Shown here piece by piece: positions 7,113-14,403 of a stretch of 17,186 nt of DNA. This stretch comes from Bordetella parapertussis (GTDB taxonomy: Bacteria > Pseudomonadota > Gammaproteobacteria > Burkholderiales > Burkholderiaceae_B): NCBI GenBank assembly GCA_945862495.1, contig CAMAYM010000057.1, forward strand, positions 1 through 17,186. The letters run 5' to 3'. Below the pieces are notes generated by a model. It had not been told where the DNA came from and searched no databases. It saw only the letters and a list, made by a program, of their open reading frames with translations. The translations under genes and the position numbers were made by a program. How positions within the stretch are numbered: the first letter of the stretch is position 1; each line of letters opens with the position of its first letter.

Positions 7113-7775
7113 TTAATTGATGCGACTGTATCGCCCCTCCGCGATACCGGTACGAGGCGAACACGATATGTGAGAACTTAAGCTCACCGCACTCTCAGTC
7201 ACCGAAATGAGTGCATCATCTGTTTGATCAGTTTTAAATTTTCCATTAGCAGGAATTAATTTAGCCTCGATGTCGCAGAGATGGCCGTCTGGGAAAGGTT
7301 TAGGCCGATAGGCATCGGGCATGTGATTTCCCCAAAATTTAATGAACCGTTCACCTCGATCGTTATACACCAAGATTGCCAAATCATCGGGTAGGAATTT
7401 TCCCTTTGCATTTGAATACACGTTTGATTGTCCATACTGACGAAGTTCGGCAATACGTAACTGAACCATTTTGACACATGCATTGGCTGTCGCTTGTGTC
7501 GCAACCATTTTCCCTTTGTCATCGAGCATACAAGTCGGATAACTGGCTATAAATCTTTTTTGCGTGATCAACACAAATCCTTTTAAAGGAAATGACGCAT
7601 TCACTGCTCTGAATTCATGACCCATCTGTTCATCTGCCTGGTTTAATTGCTCCTGACTGCAGATAAATTTTTCTAATGCTGTTTGAGCTTTATTGCAATT
7701 AAAACTGGCAGCAAACGTATTACTGATCGTAAGCCAAAGAATCGGCAGTGCGACTATAAATTTATAACGATTCAT
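7113..7775 (-). CDS. Exported protein with LprI-like (DUF1311) N-terminal domain
   Basis: A 220-residue periplasmic protein. Residues 1-22 are a signal peptide ending TFA. The mature N-terminus matches the LprI-like/DUF1311 pattern: SFNCNKAQTALEKFICSQEQLNQADEQM, with C27 and C39 in the conserved positions that usually form a disulfide. This domain occurs in a mycobacterial lysozyme inhibitor and in many uncharacterised proteobacterial proteins, so a role against lysozyme is possible but not shown. Further cysteines in the rest of the chain suggest more disulfides. The C-terminal part, from about residue 115, is not recognised. The ribosome binding site is weak. It is the first gene of a likely two-gene unit and is divergent from the OsmC-YcaO gene. 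Confidence 0.8.
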   Translation of the reverse strand: MNRYKFIVALPILWLTISNTFAASFNCNKAQTALEKFICSQEQLNQADEQMGHEFRAVNASFPLKGFVLITQKRFIASYPTCMLDDKGKMVATQATANACVKMVQLRIAELRQYGQSNVYSNAKGKFLPDDLAILVYNDRGERFIKFWGNHMPDAYRPKPFPDGHLCDIEAKLIPANGKFKTDQTDDALISVTESAVSLSSHISCSPRTGIAEGRYSRIN

Positions 7776-7825
7776 TTTTATCTCGATTCATCCAGAAAGT
7801 TAACTTAAAACCGGGCAGGTAAGCG

Positions 7826-7857
7826 ATGCTGGGCATACTGATATACAGTCCCAGCAT
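7826..7857. other. Bulged hairpin or operator-like repeat in the divergent intergenic region
   Basis: ATGCTGGG (7826-7833) pairs with CCCAGCAT (7850-7857). Inside, ACTG (7837-7840) pairs with CAGT (7846-7849) around the 5-base loop ATATA, with a 3-base bulge on the left side. It lies between two divergent starts (7775 minus, 7945 plus). No T-tract follows on either strand, so an operator or leader structure is more likely than a terminator. Confidence 0.4.
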
Positions 7858-7944
7858 ATTACGCTTTACACTCGATATTATTGACGGAATTGATATCGCG
7901 CTACATCAGACATATTTAATAGTAGTATTTTCGGAATTTTTCTA

Positions 7945-10134
7945 ATGGAAATTAAGGTTAACTTTCTCGACAAGCTGCGTCTTGAAGCCAAGTTTGATGA
8001 CTTTACGGTCATCGCTGACCAACCCATTCGCTATAAGGGAGATGGTTCAGCTCCTGGACCCTTCGATTATTTTTTGGCCTCCTCCGCGTTGTGTGCTGCA
8101 TATTTTGTGAAGTTATATTGCGACACTCGAAATATTTCCACTGAAAATATCCGTCTCTCTCAAAACAATATTGTTGACCCAGAAAACCGTTACCAACAAA
8201 TCTTCAAAATTCAGGTCGAATTACCAGAAGATATCTCTGCGCATGATCGTCAAGGCATTTTGCGTTCTATTGAGCGTTGCACAGTAAAAAAAGTTGTACA
8301 GGCAGGACCTGAGTTTGTCATTGAATTCGTTAAAAATCTTGATGCGGATGCGCAGGCATTATTGGCATTGAAATCAACCGCTGATGCGAGTACCAATATT
8401 GCCGGCAAGGATCTGCCGCTGGAGGAAACGATTGCCAATATGTCAGGGTTGTTAGCGAATCTTGGTATCAAAATTGAGATAGCATCGTGGCGCAATCTCA
8501 TCCCCAATGTGTGGTCTTTACACATCCGTGATGCCCATTCACCAATGTGCTTTACCAACGGAAAGGGCTCTACAAAAGAAAGTGCCCTTGCCTCCGCCTT
8601 GGGCGAGTATATCGAGCGACTCAGTCATAACCATTTCTATGCTGGCGCATTTTGGGGAGATGACATCGCCAATGCAGCGTTTGTGCACTACCCAGATGAG
8701 CGCTGGTTCAAGCCTGGAAAGAAAGATGCGTTGCCAACTGAAATTCTAGATGCGTATTGTCTTGAAATTTTCAATCCTGATGGTGAGTTACGTGCTTCAC
8801 ATTTAATTGATACCAATTCTGGCAATACGCAGCGCGGAATCTGCTCACTTCCCTATGTCCGTCAGTCGGATGGCGCAACGGTTTATTTTCCTTCAAACTT
8901 AGTTGAAAATCTCTTTGTCAGCAATGGCATGAGTGCCGGTAACACGTTGGCCGAGGCACAGGTGCAATGTCTCTCTGAAATTTTCGAGCGTGCAGTCAAG
9001 CGCGAAATCATAGAAAGTGAGATTGCTTTACCCGATGTTCCACAAGAAGTAATCAGCAAATATCCCAGCATTCTTGCTGGTATTCAAGCGTTGGAATATC
9101 AAGGCTTCCCTATTTTGGTAAAGGATGCGTCACTCGGTGGTGTGTATCCAGTGATGTGCGTCACGTTGATGAATCCACGCACAGGAGGCGTATTTGCCTC
9201 TTTTGGCGCGCATCCGAGCTTAGAAATTGCCTTGGAACGTAGCTTGACGGAGTTGCTACAGGGACGCAGCCTAGAAGGCCTTAATGATTTGCCACCGCCT
9301 ACTTTCACCAGTCAAGCCGTCTCAGAACCAAACAATTTTGTTGAGCACTTTATTGACTCGAGTGGAATTGTTTCTTGGCGCTTTTTTAGTGCCAAATCAG
9401 ATTACGATTTTGTAGAGTGGGATTTTTCTGCGCAAGGTAAAAATTCCAATATCGAGGAAGCGGCAACTTTGTTTGGCATCCTAAAAGATTTAGGTAAGGA
9501 AACGTATGTGGCCGTATATGACCAGTTAGGCGCGAATGCGTGTCGAATTTTGGTGCCTGGCTATTCTGAGGTGTACCCAATCGAGGATTTGATTTGGGAC
9601 AACACGAACAAAGCCTTGTTATTCCGTGCTGACATTTTGAATCTCACAAAGTTAGATAATACCAAGCTCAGCGCACTTCTTGAGCGTCTTGAAAATAACG
9701 AGTTAGATGAGTATGGCGACATTGCGACCTTAATCGGCATTGAATTTGATGAGAATACTGTTTGGGGTCAGCTCACAGTTCTGGAGCTAAAACTCTTAAT
9801 TCAACTCGCCTTAAAGCGTTTCGAAGAAGCGCATATGTTGGTCGGTGCCTTTTTGCAATATAACGACAATACGGTCGAGCGAAAATTGTTTTATCAGGCA
9901 GTCAATGCAGTGCTGGAAATTGTGCTGGATGATGAGTTAGAGCTTGAGAACTATATTGTGAATTTCCGCCGGATGTTCGGCAATGAAAGAATGGATGCCG
10001 TAGTGAGTTCGGTCGATGGCAGTTCTAACTTCTACGGATTAACGCCAACAAGCTTAAAACTGGAAGGGCTCGACAGGCATCACCGCCTGATCGATAGCTA
10101 TAAAAAACTGCACGCGGCACGCAGTCTGCGCTAA
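7945..10134 (+). CDS. ycaO: OsmC-YcaO fusion protein
   Basis: A 729-residue cytosolic protein. Residues 1-135 form an OsmC-like domain, with C50 (SSALCAAYF) and C112 (IERCTVKKV) in the positions of the redox cysteine pair of OsmC hydroperoxidases. Residues about 165-560 form a YcaO ATP-dependent domain; ALGEYIERLS (218-227) and AQVQCLSEIFERAVKR (338-353) are the conserved acidic segments that bind ATP and magnesium. The remainder resembles the helical C-terminal domain of E. coli YcaO, which is genetically tied to RimO-dependent methylthiolation of ribosomal protein S12. The chain ends AARSLR, without the PxPxP tail of azoline-forming YcaOs, and there is no partner or precursor-peptide gene nearby, so a RiPP role is unlikely. 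The ribosome binding site is weak; the ATG is supported by OsmC homology from residue 1. Confidence 0.9.
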   Translation: MEIKVNFLDKLRLEAKFDDFTVIADQPIRYKGDGSAPGPFDYFLASSALCAAYFVKLYCDTRNISTENIRLSQNNIVDPENRYQQIFKIQVELPEDISAHDRQGILRSIERCTVKKVVQAGPEFVIEFVKNLDADAQALLALKSTADASTNIAGKDLPLEETIANMSGLLANLGIKIEIASWRNLIPNVWSLHIRDAHSPMCFTNGKGSTKESALASALGEYIERLSHNHFYAGAFWGDDIANAAFVHYPDERWFKPGKKDALPTEILDAYCLEIFNPDGELRASHLIDTNSGNTQRGICSLPYVRQSDGATVYFPSNLVENLFVSNGMSAGNTLAEAQVQCLSEIFERAVKREIIESEIALPDVPQEVISKYPSILAGIQALEYQGFPILVKDASLGGVYPVMCVTLMNPRTGGVFASFGAHPSLEIALERSLTELLQGRSLEGLNDLPPPTFTSQAVSEPNNFVEHFIDSSGIVSWRFFSAKSDYDFVEWDFSAQGKNSNIEEAATLFGILKDLGKETYVAVYDQLGANACRILVPGYSEVYPIEDLIWDNTNKALLFRADILNLTKLDNTKLSALLERLENNELDEYGDIATLIGIEFDENTVWGQLTVLELKLLIQLALKRFEEAHMLVGAFLQYNDNTVERKLFYQAVNAVLEIVLDDELELENYIVNFRRMFGNERMDAVVSSVDGSSNFYGLTPTSLKLEGLDRHHRLIDSYKKLHAARSLR

Positions 10135-10236
10135 ACAATGTATGAATAACAACTACAGTTTCTCGGGGCACCCCATTCAAAATCAGACTCCAGAACGTCA
10201 CTCTAGGTCGCATATTTAAATCAATTAATGATTACG

Positions 10237-10692
10237 TTAATTTTTTGGAGCGTTCTTTTTATCATCCGCCCAGTGTCGCTGCATCTCCATGAAAAGAAAT
10301 GATGCGGACCACGTAATTAATATCAGGCCCGTCAGCGCTTCGACGCCTGTCAGGTAGCGAATAGGACCCTGTGCGACTAAATCACCATAGCCGACCGTGG
10401 TGTAAGTGATAAAGGAAAAGTACACACAATCTAAGAATAATTGGCCTGTTTCGCCTACAAGCTGACCCATTCCCTCAATCTGTAAAGAAAGAAAAAATCC
10501 TAAGCCAAATATCCAGATTTCTATGACATGCGTCACAAAAATAATCGCCACGCCAATTAACACTTTTAATCGTGGTTTGATATGCGTGAGGCGCTTGAGC
10601 GTTTTATCGAGGTAAAAGAGGGACTCATAGTGCAATAGTATCGTTGCACTCATTAAAAGTGTGTTTAGGAAAAATGCGATGACGAGAAGCAT
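10237..10692 (-). CDS. Small potassium channel of the two-helix pore (Ion_trans_2) type
   Basis: A 151-residue inner-membrane protein. The selectivity filter TTVGYGD is at residues 98-104, preceded by the pore helix FLDCVYFSFITY and followed by an inner helix at about 112-134 (LTGVEALTGLILITWSASFLFM). Hydrophobic segments at about 1-20 and 45-70 precede the pore, so there is one more helix than in the minimal KcsA layout. There is no RCK nucleotide-binding domain; the C-terminal tail is short and charged. It should form tetrameric potassium-selective pores. The ATG at 10692 has no good ribosome binding site, so the start is less sure. It is convergent with the OsmC-YcaO gene and divergent from the PsiE-like gene. 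Confidence 0.85.
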   Translation of the reverse strand: MLLVIAFFLNTLLMSATILLHYESLFYLDKTLKRLTHIKPRLKVLIGVAIIFVTHVIEIWIFGLGFFLSLQIEGMGQLVGETGQLFLDCVYFSFITYTTVGYGDLVAQGPIRYLTGVEALTGLILITWSASFLFMEMQRHWADDKKNAPKN

Positions 10693-10807
10693 GTAGAAGT
10701 TTGAATACCTGCCAAATTAGAATATTTAACATATACCGAAACTGAGACTTAGCTTGATGATTTCATTTTAATCGCTTCTAATAAATAAACATTACAAGGA
10801 ATCAGCC

Positions 10808-11227
10808 GTGGAAAATCAATTAAAAAAATTTGATAAAGTTGGTAATGCTTTTGTGGGTATTTTCCATAGGCTCGCACTCTTTGCGATTGGTGCGGCAACG
10901 GTCTGGGCTGCGGGTTGGACATTTTTTGAAATGTTTCAAAAACACCATGCGACAATTCAAGACCTTTTGTTGCTATTCATTTACCTTGAAATTGGCGCCA
11001 TGGTGGGGATTTACTTTAAAACAAACCATATGCCCGTCAGATTTTTGCTGTACATTGCAATCACTGCATTGACGAGACATATGGTGGACATCATGAGCCA
11101 TGTCCCCATCAACATTCTTGAAATGCTAGCAGTCGGTGGAACGATACTTGTCATTGCTCTGTCAATTTTTATCATACGTTATACAAGTACACGATATCCA
11201 AGCGACAAAAATTCCGATATGAGTTGA
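10808..11227 (+). CDS. psiE: PsiE-family (phosphate-starvation-inducible) membrane protein
   Basis: A 139-residue inner-membrane protein of the PsiE family, named for phosphate-starvation induction in E. coli; its molecular function is unknown. Four hydrophobic segments lie at about residues 18-42, 50-70, 76-90 and 103-124. Family motifs are clear: DLLLLFIYLEIGAMVGIYF (52-70) and PVRFLLYIAITALTRHMVD (76-94). It starts at a GTG with AAGGA 7 bases upstream (10796-10800). I searched the 115 bases upstream for a Pho box and saw none, so phosphate control is not supported here. It is divergent from the potassium-channel gene and convergent with the cupin gene. Confidence 0.85.
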   Translation: MENQLKKFDKVGNAFVGIFHRLALFAIGAATVWAAGWTFFEMFQKHHATIQDLLLLFIYLEIGAMVGIYFKTNHMPVRFLLYIAITALTRHMVDIMSHVPINILEMLAVGGTILVIALSIFIIRYTSTRYPSDKNSDMS

Positions 11228-11274
11228 TCAATGGTCTCGGCATATTTTGATCAGCTTTTAAATGAGTCAAACAC

Positions 11275-11296
11275 GCACTCATGCGCGCGTGAGTGC
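11275..11296. terminator. Hairpin at the convergence of psiE and the cupin gene
   Basis: GCACTCA (11275-11281) and TGAGTGC (11290-11296) form a 7-pair stem; the alternating GC bases between can pair further. It contains the stop codon of the cupin gene and lies about 50 bases past the psiE stop. There is no clear T-tract, so it is a weak bidirectional terminator candidate. Confidence 0.35.
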
Positions 11297-11770
11297 TTGA
11301 ATCACTTTCAGGTTGAGATCAGAACCTCCATAAATATCTAAAAGCTTTTCTGAAGTCCCAATTTCAAACTCACTGAACTGAAAGCCTGGGGCAACAGCGC
11401 AACTGACCAAAGAAAATGAATTTTTCTTCGATGGTGTTGCAGCAAACCATGTGTTGGCTGGTATTGTGGCCTGAAGATGCATTGACTCCATTCCAACGTC
11501 TATTGTTTGTAATGTTTGTTTTTCATCAAAGTAATAAACACGCAGATCGCATCCTAAGTGATAAAACCAAGTCTCATCAGACTGAATGCGATGCCAGGCT
11601 GAAAAGTCTTCCCCTCCCAACAAATAATAAATAGTGGTGTAAGCACATTTATCTGCGAGCGTACTTGAGTCTTTGATAGATGTTGTTGAGCGATGCATTT
11701 CTCGATAATAGCCACCTTCTGGATGGGGCTGCAGCTCAAGAAGGTCAACAATACGATTAAGTTCGCTCAT
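11279..11770 (-). CDS. Cupin_5 (DUF985) family protein
   Basis: A 163-residue cytosolic single-domain cupin. The family N-terminal motif HPEGGYYREMHRS is at residues 16-28, followed by TTIYYLLGGEDFSAWHRIQSDETWFYHLG (45-73), where the His and Glu residues would form or border the barrel cavity. APGFQFSEFE lies near the end, as in YML079w-like proteins. The family has sugar-epimerase-like folds, but no reaction is established for this group, so I give none. Length is normal. It shares its upstream region with the divergent polyphosphate-kinase gene. Confidence 0.86.
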   Translation of the reverse strand: MSELNRIVDLLELQPHPEGGYYREMHRSTTSIKDSSTLADKCAYTTIYYLLGGEDFSAWHRIQSDETWFYHLGCDLRVYYFDEKQTLQTIDVGMESMHLQATIPANTWFAATPSKKNSFSLVSCAVAPGFQFSEFEIGTSEKLLDIYGGSDLNLKVIQALTRA

Positions 11771-11835
11771 GGATACTCCATCTGTCTTGGAATGGCATAC
11801 GATAACTCAGATGGCGGTTTATTCAAGGAGCGCGC

Positions 11836-13311
11836 ATGGGCAGCATGTTTGACGAAGCAGAAAAGGATCCAACTTTATCGGATGATGCGTTTGCTCGGCT
11901 CGAGGAGCCCCTTCGCATTCAACTGCTCAAAGAACAATATCGGCATCTAAAGCTCAAAGACCGTGCTCTAGTGATTGTCGTGGCCGGTATCGACGGTGCG
12001 GGTAAAGGTGAAACCATTAATCTTCTCAATGAATGGTTAGATCCACGACATGTGAGAACACTCGCCTTTAACGAGCCCACTCAAGAAGAAAAAGCCTATC
12101 CGTTGATTCGAAGATTTTGGCAAAGCCTTCCACCTAAAGGATCCGTCGGGATCATGTTTGGTGCCGGATATATGCCTATTTTGAAGGAGCTAACTAAAAA
12201 GAAGGTCAATCCAGACAAGCTCGAAGCAATGATCAACGCAGTCCGAATGTTTGAGGACACGCTTGTTGCCAATGATGTGCAAATCATTAAGCTTTGGTTT
12301 CACTTATCGCGTGAGGCGCAACGTGCGCGTATAGAACTTCTGTTGGCTAACCCCTCTACTGCTTGGCAAGTGGATAAGAATGATGAGAAAGTTTTTAAAC
12401 ACTTTGACCGCGTTCGACAAGCAGGTCAGCGCATTATTGAAGCAACGGATGCGGTCCATGTCCCATGGACGATCATCCCGAGTGCAGATAAGAATATGCG
12501 TATCTTTAGAACCGCACAGTCTGTTCTGACTGCTTTTCAACATCGCAGCATTCGGGTTCCTGCCTCACACGATCCTAGTTCGCCAAATAAGCGCCCACGA
12601 CCCAAACATCGCCTGGATAAGCTCGACTATGAAGCCAGTGTAAGCAAAGAAAACTACGATCAAGAACTGCTGCAATGGCAAAATAGGCTTTCTACTGCGG
12701 TCCGTGATAAAAACTTTAAAAAGAAATCGCTCGTCTTGGTATTTGAAGGTCAAGATGCCGCCGGTAAAGGCGGAGCTATTCGGCGTATTACGCGCGCGCT
12801 GGATGCCAGGCAATATCAAACCATTTCTGTGACTGCACCAAGACCTTTTGAAATGGATAGACCCTATCTCTGGCGGTTTTGGCGTAAGGTTCCTAGACAG
12901 GGACGCATCGCAATTTTCGATCGCTCTTGGTATGGGCGGGTCCTTGTTGAACGCATCGAGGGCTATGCCAAGCGATCTGCATGGCAGCGGGCATATCAAG
13001 AGATCAACGAATTCGAAATGCAGCTTGCACAACGAGGCGCGATCGTATTGAAATTTTGGCTTGCTGTGACGCCTGAGGAACAGCTTTCCCGATTTAGGGC
13101 GCGCGAGCATTCGCCCTATAAAAACTTCAAAATTACACCTGAAGACTGGCGCAACCGACGTCAATGGCCTGCCTATGAGAGAGCCGCGGAGGAAATGTTT
13201 GCGAAGACCGATACTGCGCAGGCACCTTGGCATGTATTACCCGCAAATGACAAACATCATGCCAGACTTGAAGTGCTTAAGCGCATTACACAAGCGGTAG
13301 AGCAGGCCTAA
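11836..13311 (+). CDS. pap: Polyphosphate:AMP phosphotransferase (two-domain PPK2)
   Basis: A 491-residue cytosolic enzyme that transfers phosphate from polyphosphate to AMP to make ADP. It is a tandem of two PPK2 domains, the usual layout of class II PPK2. Domain 1 has Walker A GIDGAGKG (51-58), but the second catalytic motif reads GIMFGAGYM (105-113) rather than FDRSWY. Domain 2 is complete: Walker A GQDAAGKGG (305-313), FDRSWYGRVLVER (361-373), and the lid-region motif SPYKNFKITPEDWRNR (426-441). The catalytic work is therefore probably done by domain 2, which is inference. AAGGAG before the ATG supports the start. The gene is divergent from the cupin gene and is followed by a palindrome, then a SHOCT-domain gene. 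Confidence 0.93.
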   Translation: MGSMFDEAEKDPTLSDDAFARLEEPLRIQLLKEQYRHLKLKDRALVIVVAGIDGAGKGETINLLNEWLDPRHVRTLAFNEPTQEEKAYPLIRRFWQSLPPKGSVGIMFGAGYMPILKELTKKKVNPDKLEAMINAVRMFEDTLVANDVQIIKLWFHLSREAQRARIELLLANPSTAWQVDKNDEKVFKHFDRVRQAGQRIIEATDAVHVPWTIIPSADKNMRIFRTAQSVLTAFQHRSIRVPASHDPSSPNKRPRPKHRLDKLDYEASVSKENYDQELLQWQNRLSTAVRDKNFKKKSLVLVFEGQDAAGKGGAIRRITRALDARQYQTISVTAPRPFEMDRPYLWRFWRKVPRQGRIAIFDRSWYGRVLVERIEGYAKRSAWQRAYQEINEFEMQLAQRGAIVLKFWLAVTPEEQLSRFRAREHSPYKNFKITPEDWRNRRQWPAYERAAEEMFAKTDTAQAPWHVLPANDKHHARLEVLKRITQAVEQA

Positions 13312-13331
13312 CTCTGTTAACATTTCGCGAA

Positions 13332-13352
13332 TTATTTCCACAATGGAAATAA
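13332..13352. other. Perfect short palindrome between the PPK2 and SHOCT genes
   Basis: TTATTTCCA (13332-13340) and TGGAAATAA (13344-13352) are perfect inverted copies around CAA, 20 bases after the PPK2 stop and 85 bases before the next start. No T-tract follows, so an operator is as likely as a terminator. I cannot name a regulator. Confidence 0.4.
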
Positions 13353-13437
13353 GTATCTGCTCTATCTTGCCGCCTCAGTACGCATTTTGATCATGCGCTG
13401 CAAAACTTTAGCACCTTAGGAACATAGGAGTTCATTC

Positions 13438-14157
13438 GTGATCGGTTTATTCAAAATTCTCTCTTTCATTATTTCGTGGTTATTATTTTTTGCGGTTGCA
13501 CTCGTCGGCGGCATTGAAGTCTTCGCGGTCTCGATCGTTCTGTTTGCGTTCTACTGCTGGATGGTATTTGCAGGAGGCGATAAACGTGCAATGAAGGCAC
13601 GCACCAAATTAGATGGAGCACTCATTAAAGGAGAAACAGTCGTCACGACAGGTATCCAGATGCGTGTCTTTGCTCTTTTTTCACGCCGTGAGCTTATTGC
13701 CATCACCAGCAGCCGATTGGTGCAGATCAAAAGATCTATCTTGGGTGGTTTTAAAATGAAGGATCACCAGTGGAAAGATCTTCATGATGTTTCACTGTCC
13801 GAAAATACTATTCCTGGTCTCTCGGGCTCTAAACTTGTGTTCACAACCCACAGCGGAGGTCATCCAGTCGTCATTGATGGCGTACCCAGTGCAATTGCGA
13901 CTGAAATATATTCTTTTGCTCAAGCAAAAGAGCAAGAGTGGGAAGAAAAAAATCGTATCCGTGAACTTGAGAACCGTAGAGCGGCGAGTGGCGCAACTGT
14001 TGTGAGTATGGGTACGTCTGACGGTAACAAAGGTGCTGCGGGTGACGATATATTTGATCGTCTTCAAAAAGCTAAAGCGCTATTTGATTCAGGTGCTATT
14101 AGCGATGCTGAATATCAAGAACTTAAGTCCAAGGTATTAAGCGGCGCTCCAATTTGA
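13438..14157 (+). CDS. Membrane-anchored protein with PH-like and C-terminal SHOCT domains
   Basis: A 239-residue protein. Residues 5-45 are strongly hydrophobic, probably two helices that anchor it in the inner membrane. Residues about 62-160 look like a bacterial PH (YvbH/PH_2-like) domain: MRVFALFSRRELIAITSSRLV, then KDLHDVSLSENTIPG, then the VFTTHSGGHPVVIDG strands. A charged helical linker (163-182) leads to a SHOCT domain at 203-235 (DIFDRLQKAKALFDSGAISDAEYQELKSKVL). SHOCT domains are short C-terminal modules thought to mediate oligomerisation; the specific job is unknown. The start is a GTG with AGGAG at 13426-13430. A strong terminator follows 43 bases after the stop. Confidence 0.8.
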   Translation: MIGLFKILSFIISWLLFFAVALVGGIEVFAVSIVLFAFYCWMVFAGGDKRAMKARTKLDGALIKGETVVTTGIQMRVFALFSRRELIAITSSRLVQIKRSILGGFKMKDHQWKDLHDVSLSENTIPGLSGSKLVFTTHSGGHPVVIDGVPSAIATEIYSFAQAKEQEWEEKNRIRELENRRAASGATVVSMGTSDGNKGAAGDDIFDRLQKAKALFDSGAISDAEYQELKSKVLSGAPI

Positions 14158-14199
14158 ATACTTTAGTTTGTTAAAAATTGAAGTTATAAAGTTTGACAC

Positions 14200-14230
14200 A
14201 AGCCCCAATTTTGGGGCTTTTTTCTTTTTT
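14200..14230 (+). terminator. Rho-independent terminator after the SHOCT gene
   Basis: AAGCCCCAA (14200-14208) and TTGGGGCTT (14211-14219) form a 9-pair stem, followed by a run of T (TTTTTCTTTTTT). It closes the PPK2-SHOCT stretch. Confidence 0.9.
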
Positions 14231-14403
14231 ATTATTAGTCGACCTAGGGTCTCCACCTGTTGTTAAAAACGGCCTCACCCGCTAAAGTGATCTGAGATCA
14301 ACGTATTTTTATCACTTGGTCTCATAAGCACTTCGCACAAAACCATCCCGGATGTCACGGGCTTTTCAGTCAATGATGCATCATGTGGATCGTCAAATAG
14401 CCT

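Noticed and set aside
7837..7849. LexA-like site (CTG...ACAG) in the divergent region
   Set aside because: The CTG and CAG halves are only 5 bases apart, whereas an SOS box needs a wider CTGT-N8-ACAG spacing.
7945..10134. Azoline/thioamide RiPP cluster around the YcaO gene
   Set aside because: There is no short precursor gene, no E1-like or TfuA partner and no PxPxP tail; the OsmC fusion and E. coli-like C-terminal domain point to a housekeeping role.
10693..10807. Pho box upstream of the psiE gene
   Set aside because: No pair of CTGTCAT-like 7-mers at the 11-base period is present; the best single match (CTGCCAA) has no partner.
11224..11253. Direct repeats TTGATCA after psiE
   Set aside because: Two 7-base copies in AT-rich DNA are easily due to chance, and no array or further copies are seen.
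12565..13233. Long minus-strand reading frame (222 codons) opposite the PPK2 gene
   Set aside because: It is antisense to an unmistakable conserved enzyme, has no recognisable domain and no ribosome binding site.
14285..14317. AAGTGAT...ATCACTT inverted repeat before the DUF2092 gene
   Set aside because: The 19-base loop and 7-pair AT-rich stem are weak, and there is no T-tract or clear promoter context.
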